This document shows, piece by piece, positions 61,196-64,000 of a DNA stretch of 64,000 bases. Under the pieces are notes generated by a model. That model worked only from the letters and a program-made list of their open reading frames with translations, was not told the DNA's origin and searched no databases. The stretch comes from Solimonas fluminis. Its GTDB lineage: Bacteria > Pseudomonadota > Gammaproteobacteria > Nevskiales > Nevskiaceae. A program made the position numbers and the translations under genes. The DNA is taken from positions 62,001 through 126,000 of the forward strand of contig NZ_PSNW01000007.1 in assembly GCF_002930645.1 (NCBI RefSeq). The letters run 5' to 3'. The first letter of the stretch is position 1. Each line of letters begins with the position of its first letter.

Positions 61196-63801
61196 TTCGA
61201 GATCACTCCGCGCAGGCCGCCGCTGCCCAGGGCCGCGATGTCCATCAGCGCCAGCAGCGGTTGCAGGCCGCCCGGCGCGCAGAGGTAGCGCGGCTCCCAC
61301 TCGGGGGCGAACTTTTCCTTGAAGGCGCGCAGGCCCTGGAAGTTGTAGAAGGATTCGCCGTGGCCGAACAGCAGGCTGCCGAAACGGTGCCAGCGCGGCG
61401 CCAGCGGATGCTTGGCGAAGCCCGACAGCGGGGCCATGCCCAGGCCGAAGCGGGCGTAGCCCTCGGCCTGGTAGTGCAGCAGCATGCGCACGAACAGGTA
61501 GTCCATCGCGCCGCGCGGGGCCTCCGCGCCGTAGCGCATCAGGTCCACCGCGATCTCCTCGCGCTGGCCGGTGACCAGCAGGTTGGCGAAGGCCACCGGC
61601 TTGCCGTCCTTGAGCGCCAGCGCCACCGGCGAGCGCTGCAGGTACTCGGGCAGGAAGGCGCCGAGGGAGAAGGATTTCTCGCGGGTCTGGTGGTGCTCCA
61701 GCCAGGCATCGGAGATCTGGCGCAGCTGCGGCAGCAGCGCCGGCACCTCGCCGGGCGACAGCAGCTGGAAGGACAGGCCGTCGCGCTCGCCCTTGCTGAC
61801 CGCATGGCGCAGGTGCGCCAGCTTCGGGCCCTTGGTGGAGAAGGTCCTGAGGTCGACGCTGGCGTATTCGCCGAGCTTGTAGGCCCGCAGGCCGGCGTCG
61901 AGATACAGCGACAGCTGCTCCGGCGGCACCTGGTAGAACACGGCCCGCCCGCCATGCTCGTCGGCCATCTCGATGAAGCGCCACACCAGCTCCGGCCACT
62001 CCTCCTGCGCGCCGACCGGATCGTACAGCGACACCCAGCTGCGGTTGCGCTTGCCATACATGATGAAGCTCCGGCCCGACTCCGAGAACAGGAAGCTCTT
62101 GTCGCCGGTCAGTGCCAGGCAGGCGGACACCACCGGCTGCGCCTGCAGCACGGCCGCGGCGCGCTCCAGTTCGGCAGCGCTGGGGGCGGCGACGCGGCCG
62201 GAGGCCGGGCGGAACAGCTGCCACAGCGCGAAGCCCAGGCCCGCCAGCACGACGGCCAGCAGCGCGCGCAGGCCGCGCGGCGCATGCGCGTCGAACTGGA
62301 ACTGCCACCAGAGCTGGCTGGTGTAGGGCACGTCGTCATAGACGAAGAACAGCAGCCAGGAGACCGCGGCCACGACGATGCCCACCGTCACCAGCCAGGG
62401 CCAGCCCAGCACGCCGGCAAACAACGAGGCCCGGCGGTCGAACTCGCGGCGGCTGGCCAGCAGCACCAGCAGCAGGAAACCCAGCACCGCCATCTCGCTC
62501 AGCGCCACGCCCTTGGGCAGCGCCAGCCAGAAATTGAGCCCGGTGATCAGCACCGCGGTCCACCAGGCGGCGTCGAGGCGGTGCAGCAGGCCGCGTGCCA
62601 CGAACAGCAGGGCCAGGCCGGCGATGCTGCCGAGGAAGTGCGCCGCTTCCACCACCTCCAGCGGCACCTTCAGCGCCAGCAGTTCGGTGGCTTCGTCGGT
62701 CGCCGGGGTCACGCCGGACACCAGCAGCATCACGCCGACCACGAAGGTCAGCGTCGACAGGAACAGCGGCGTCAGCTGCGTCGCGGCGCGGCCCACGCGC
62801 TGGGCCACGCCCACGCGCAGTTCGTTCCAGGCCAGCAGGCCGACGGCCGCGAACAGCGGCAGCAGGAAGTAGATGGCCCGGTACAGCACCAGTGCGCCGG
62901 CCACCTGTTCCAGCGGGGCATGGCCGCGGTAGGCCAGCAGGATCACCGCCTCGAACACGCCGAGGCCGCCGGGGACATGGCTGATCACGCCCAGCGTGAT
63001 GGCGATGGCGTAGAACGCCGTCAGCGCCGGGAAGCCGACGTCGCTCTGCGGCATCAGGAACCACAGCGCCGCCGCCGCGGCCAGGATGTCCAGGGCCGAG
63101 AACAGCAGCTGCGCCGCCGCCAGGCCCGGCCCCGGCAGGCGCAGGGTCCAGCGGTCGAACAGGCTCAGTTCGCGCCGCCAGGCGCAGAGCGCGATGAAGG
63201 CGGCGGTCAGCACCAGGATGGCGGCGGCGATGAGCTCCAGGCCGGCGGCGGGAATCCGCGCGATCGGCTCGATCTGGCCGGCGCCCCAGAGCAGGGCGGC
63301 GGCGCCCACGGCGACGATGCCGCCGCCGAAGGCCAGGGCGATGAAGGCGATCAGCTGGCCGATGCGGCCGGCGTCGATGCCGGCAGCGGCATACAGGCGC
63401 ATGCGCACCGCGCCGCCGGTCAGCACGCCCAGGCCCACGGTATTGCCCAGGGCATAGCCGCTGAAGGAGGCCAGGGCCAGGACCCTCGCCGGCACCCGGG
63501 CGCCGACGTAGCGCAGGCCGGACCAGTCGTAGCCCATCAGGGCGACGTAGCTGGCGACCGTCGCCAGCAGGGCCAGGCCGATATGGCTGGCCGGGGTGCC
63601 GCGCACCACCGCCGCCAGTTCGGCATAGCTCACCTCCCGCAGCAGCAGGCGGATGGCCGCCAGCACCAGGACGGTCAGGAACAGGGCGCCGAGGGCGGGC
63701 AGCCAGCCGCGCAGGCGCGGCCAGAGTCCTTCGGCAGGGAGAGGGGCGGGGGTCGGCGGGGGCGCGGCGGGCCTTGCGGACATGGGGCGAACGGCGGTCA
63801 T
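61192..63801 (-). CDS. mprF: Aminoacyl-phosphatidylglycerol synthase/flippase (MprF/LpiA)
   Basis: An 869-residue protein. The N-terminal 500 residues contain about 14 transmembrane helices (flippase domain; HVPGGLGVFEAVILLAYRGH). The C-terminal ~320 residues are a cytosolic DUF2156/LPG-synthase domain (GDKSFLFSESGRSFIMYGKR, then VDLMRYGAEAPRGAMDYLFV and FNFQGLRAFKEKFAP-like end), which transfers an amino acid, usually Lys or Ala, from tRNA to phosphatidylglycerol. ATG 63801 is preferred; 63783 and 63876 are alternatives. It forms an operon with acvB. Confidence 0.94.
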   Translation of the reverse strand: MTAVRPMSARPAAPPPTPAPLPAEGLWPRLRGWLPALGALFLTVLVLAAIRLLLREVSYAELAAVVRGTPASHIGLALLATVASYVALMGYDWSGLRYVGARVPARVLALASFSGYALGNTVGLGVLTGGAVRMRLYAAAGIDAGRIGQLIAFIALAFGGGIVAVGAAALLWGAGQIEPIARIPAAGLELIAAAILVLTAAFIALCAWRRELSLFDRWTLRLPGPGLAAAQLLFSALDILAAAAALWFLMPQSDVGFPALTAFYAIAITLGVISHVPGGLGVFEAVILLAYRGHAPLEQVAGALVLYRAIYFLLPLFAAVGLLAWNELRVGVAQRVGRAATQLTPLFLSTLTFVVGVMLLVSGVTPATDEATELLALKVPLEVVEAAHFLGSIAGLALLFVARGLLHRLDAAWWTAVLITGLNFWLALPKGVALSEMAVLGFLLLVLLASRREFDRRASLFAGVLGWPWLVTVGIVVAAVSWLLFFVYDDVPYTSQLWWQFQFDAHAPRGLRALLAVVLAGLGFALWQLFRPASGRVAAPSAAELERAAAVLQAQPVVSACLALTGDKSFLFSESGRSFIMYGKRNRSWVSLYDPVGAQEEWPELVWRFIEMADEHGGRAVFYQVPPEQLSLYLDAGLRAYKLGEYASVDLRTFSTKGPKLAHLRHAVSKGERDGLSFQLLSPGEVPALLPQLRQISDAWLEHHQTREKSFSLGAFLPEYLQRSPVALALKDGKPVAFANLLVTGQREEIAVDLMRYGAEAPRGAMDYLFVRMLLHYQAEGYARFGLGMAPLSGFAKHPLAPRWHRFGSLLFGHGESFYNFQGLRAFKEKFAPEWEPRYLCAPGGLQPLLALMDIAALGSGGLRGVISK

Positions 63802-63966
63802 CGGACCGGCCAGGCCGGCGAAGACCGTTATTCTGGCACTGCGGGCACAGGGTTTGTATGACCGGCTGCGATTCAAGCGATACTGTGCCCGGGCGGCGAC
63901 GGACCGCGGGCCCCTTACGTTTTGTTGACTGCCGCCACCCGCCCGCCTCGCCTAGACTGCCGCCCC

Positions 63967-64000
63967 ATGCGCAACCCGCCCCGCCATTCCGAGCAGCTGA
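63967..64000 (+). CDS. Start of a gene running off the right edge
   Basis: An ATG followed by RNPPRHSEQL, open to the window end, and divergent from mprF with a 165-bp upstream gap containing TTGACT (63925-63930). Only 11 codons are visible, so identity cannot be given. Confidence 0.35.
   Translation, partial: MRNPPRHSEQL

Noticed and set aside
61261-63861. An 866-codon plus-strand open frame antisense to mprF (also similar long frames at 17019-20072, 50043-52873)
   Set aside because: These are mirror frames of GC-rich coding sequence; the opposite strands encode mprF, transporters and emrAB with clear motifs.

Overview
The window is a densely coded, very GC-rich chromosomal segment (about 55 protein genes, one tRNA, short intergenic gaps). 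FadE, RF3, the DesT/DesC/DesB-like desaturase set, ClsB/YbhP/YbhN, YdbH/YdbL, and Xanthomonas/Pseudomonas-style hairpin repeats point to a gammaproteobacterium. I infer a relative of the Nevskiales/Xanthomonadales (Solimonas/Nevskia-like). No prophage, transposase, integrase or CRISPR array is visible.

Layout. 0.1-5 kb (minus strand): TPR protein, short-chain dehydrogenase, and rsmG-parA-parB with 4-bp overlaps, which suggests an origin-proximal position. 5-10 kb: HerA-like ATPase, fadE, and a TetR regulator with two matched operators. 10-14 kb: envelope genes, including two OmpA-type proteins with TSP3-like calcium repeats, a lipoprotein and small exported or membrane proteins. 14-20.4 kb: prfC, an MFS exporter, a K+/H+ antiporter and a peptide (POT) transporter, closed by a 42-bp perfect palindromic terminator. 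20.4-24.8 kb: YdbL/YdbH intermembrane lipid-transport proteins and a cNMP-binding patatin phospholipase. 24.8-28.4 kb: a complete HvfX-A-B-C copper-binding RiPP operon with a divergent AraC regulator. 28.5-30.6 kb: diguanylate cyclase, tRNA(CAU), LOG-family nucleosidase. 30.7-35.1 kb: a molybdenum hydroxylase (Fe-S subunit and Tat-exported large subunit) with XdhC and MocA maturation factors. 35.1-38.1 kb: FabR/DesT-type repressor divergent from a ferredoxin reductase and a membrane desaturase across a clear operator. 38.4-42.2 kb: tex and a Na+/H+ antiporter. 42.3-45.4 kb: clsB-ybhP divergent from ybhN. 45.4-47.7 kb: a PHA-synthase-like protein and an alpha/beta hydrolase. 48-52.8 kb: TolC-type channel and TetR divergent from EmrAB. 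53.4-59.8 kb: thioesterase, flavoprotein-pip pair, mltD and small genes. 59.8-63.8 kb: an mprF-acvB operon for aminoacyl-phosphatidylglycerol.

The recurring theme is envelope and lipid biology: fatty-acid oxidation and desaturation, cardiolipin, aminoacylated lipids, intermembrane lipid transport, outer-membrane proteins and efflux. Regulation can be read directly at three TetR-family intergenic regions. The most distinctive system is the HvfA peptide operon, with seven EGKCG motifs. Dispersed hairpin repeats occupy most of the longer gene-free stretches.
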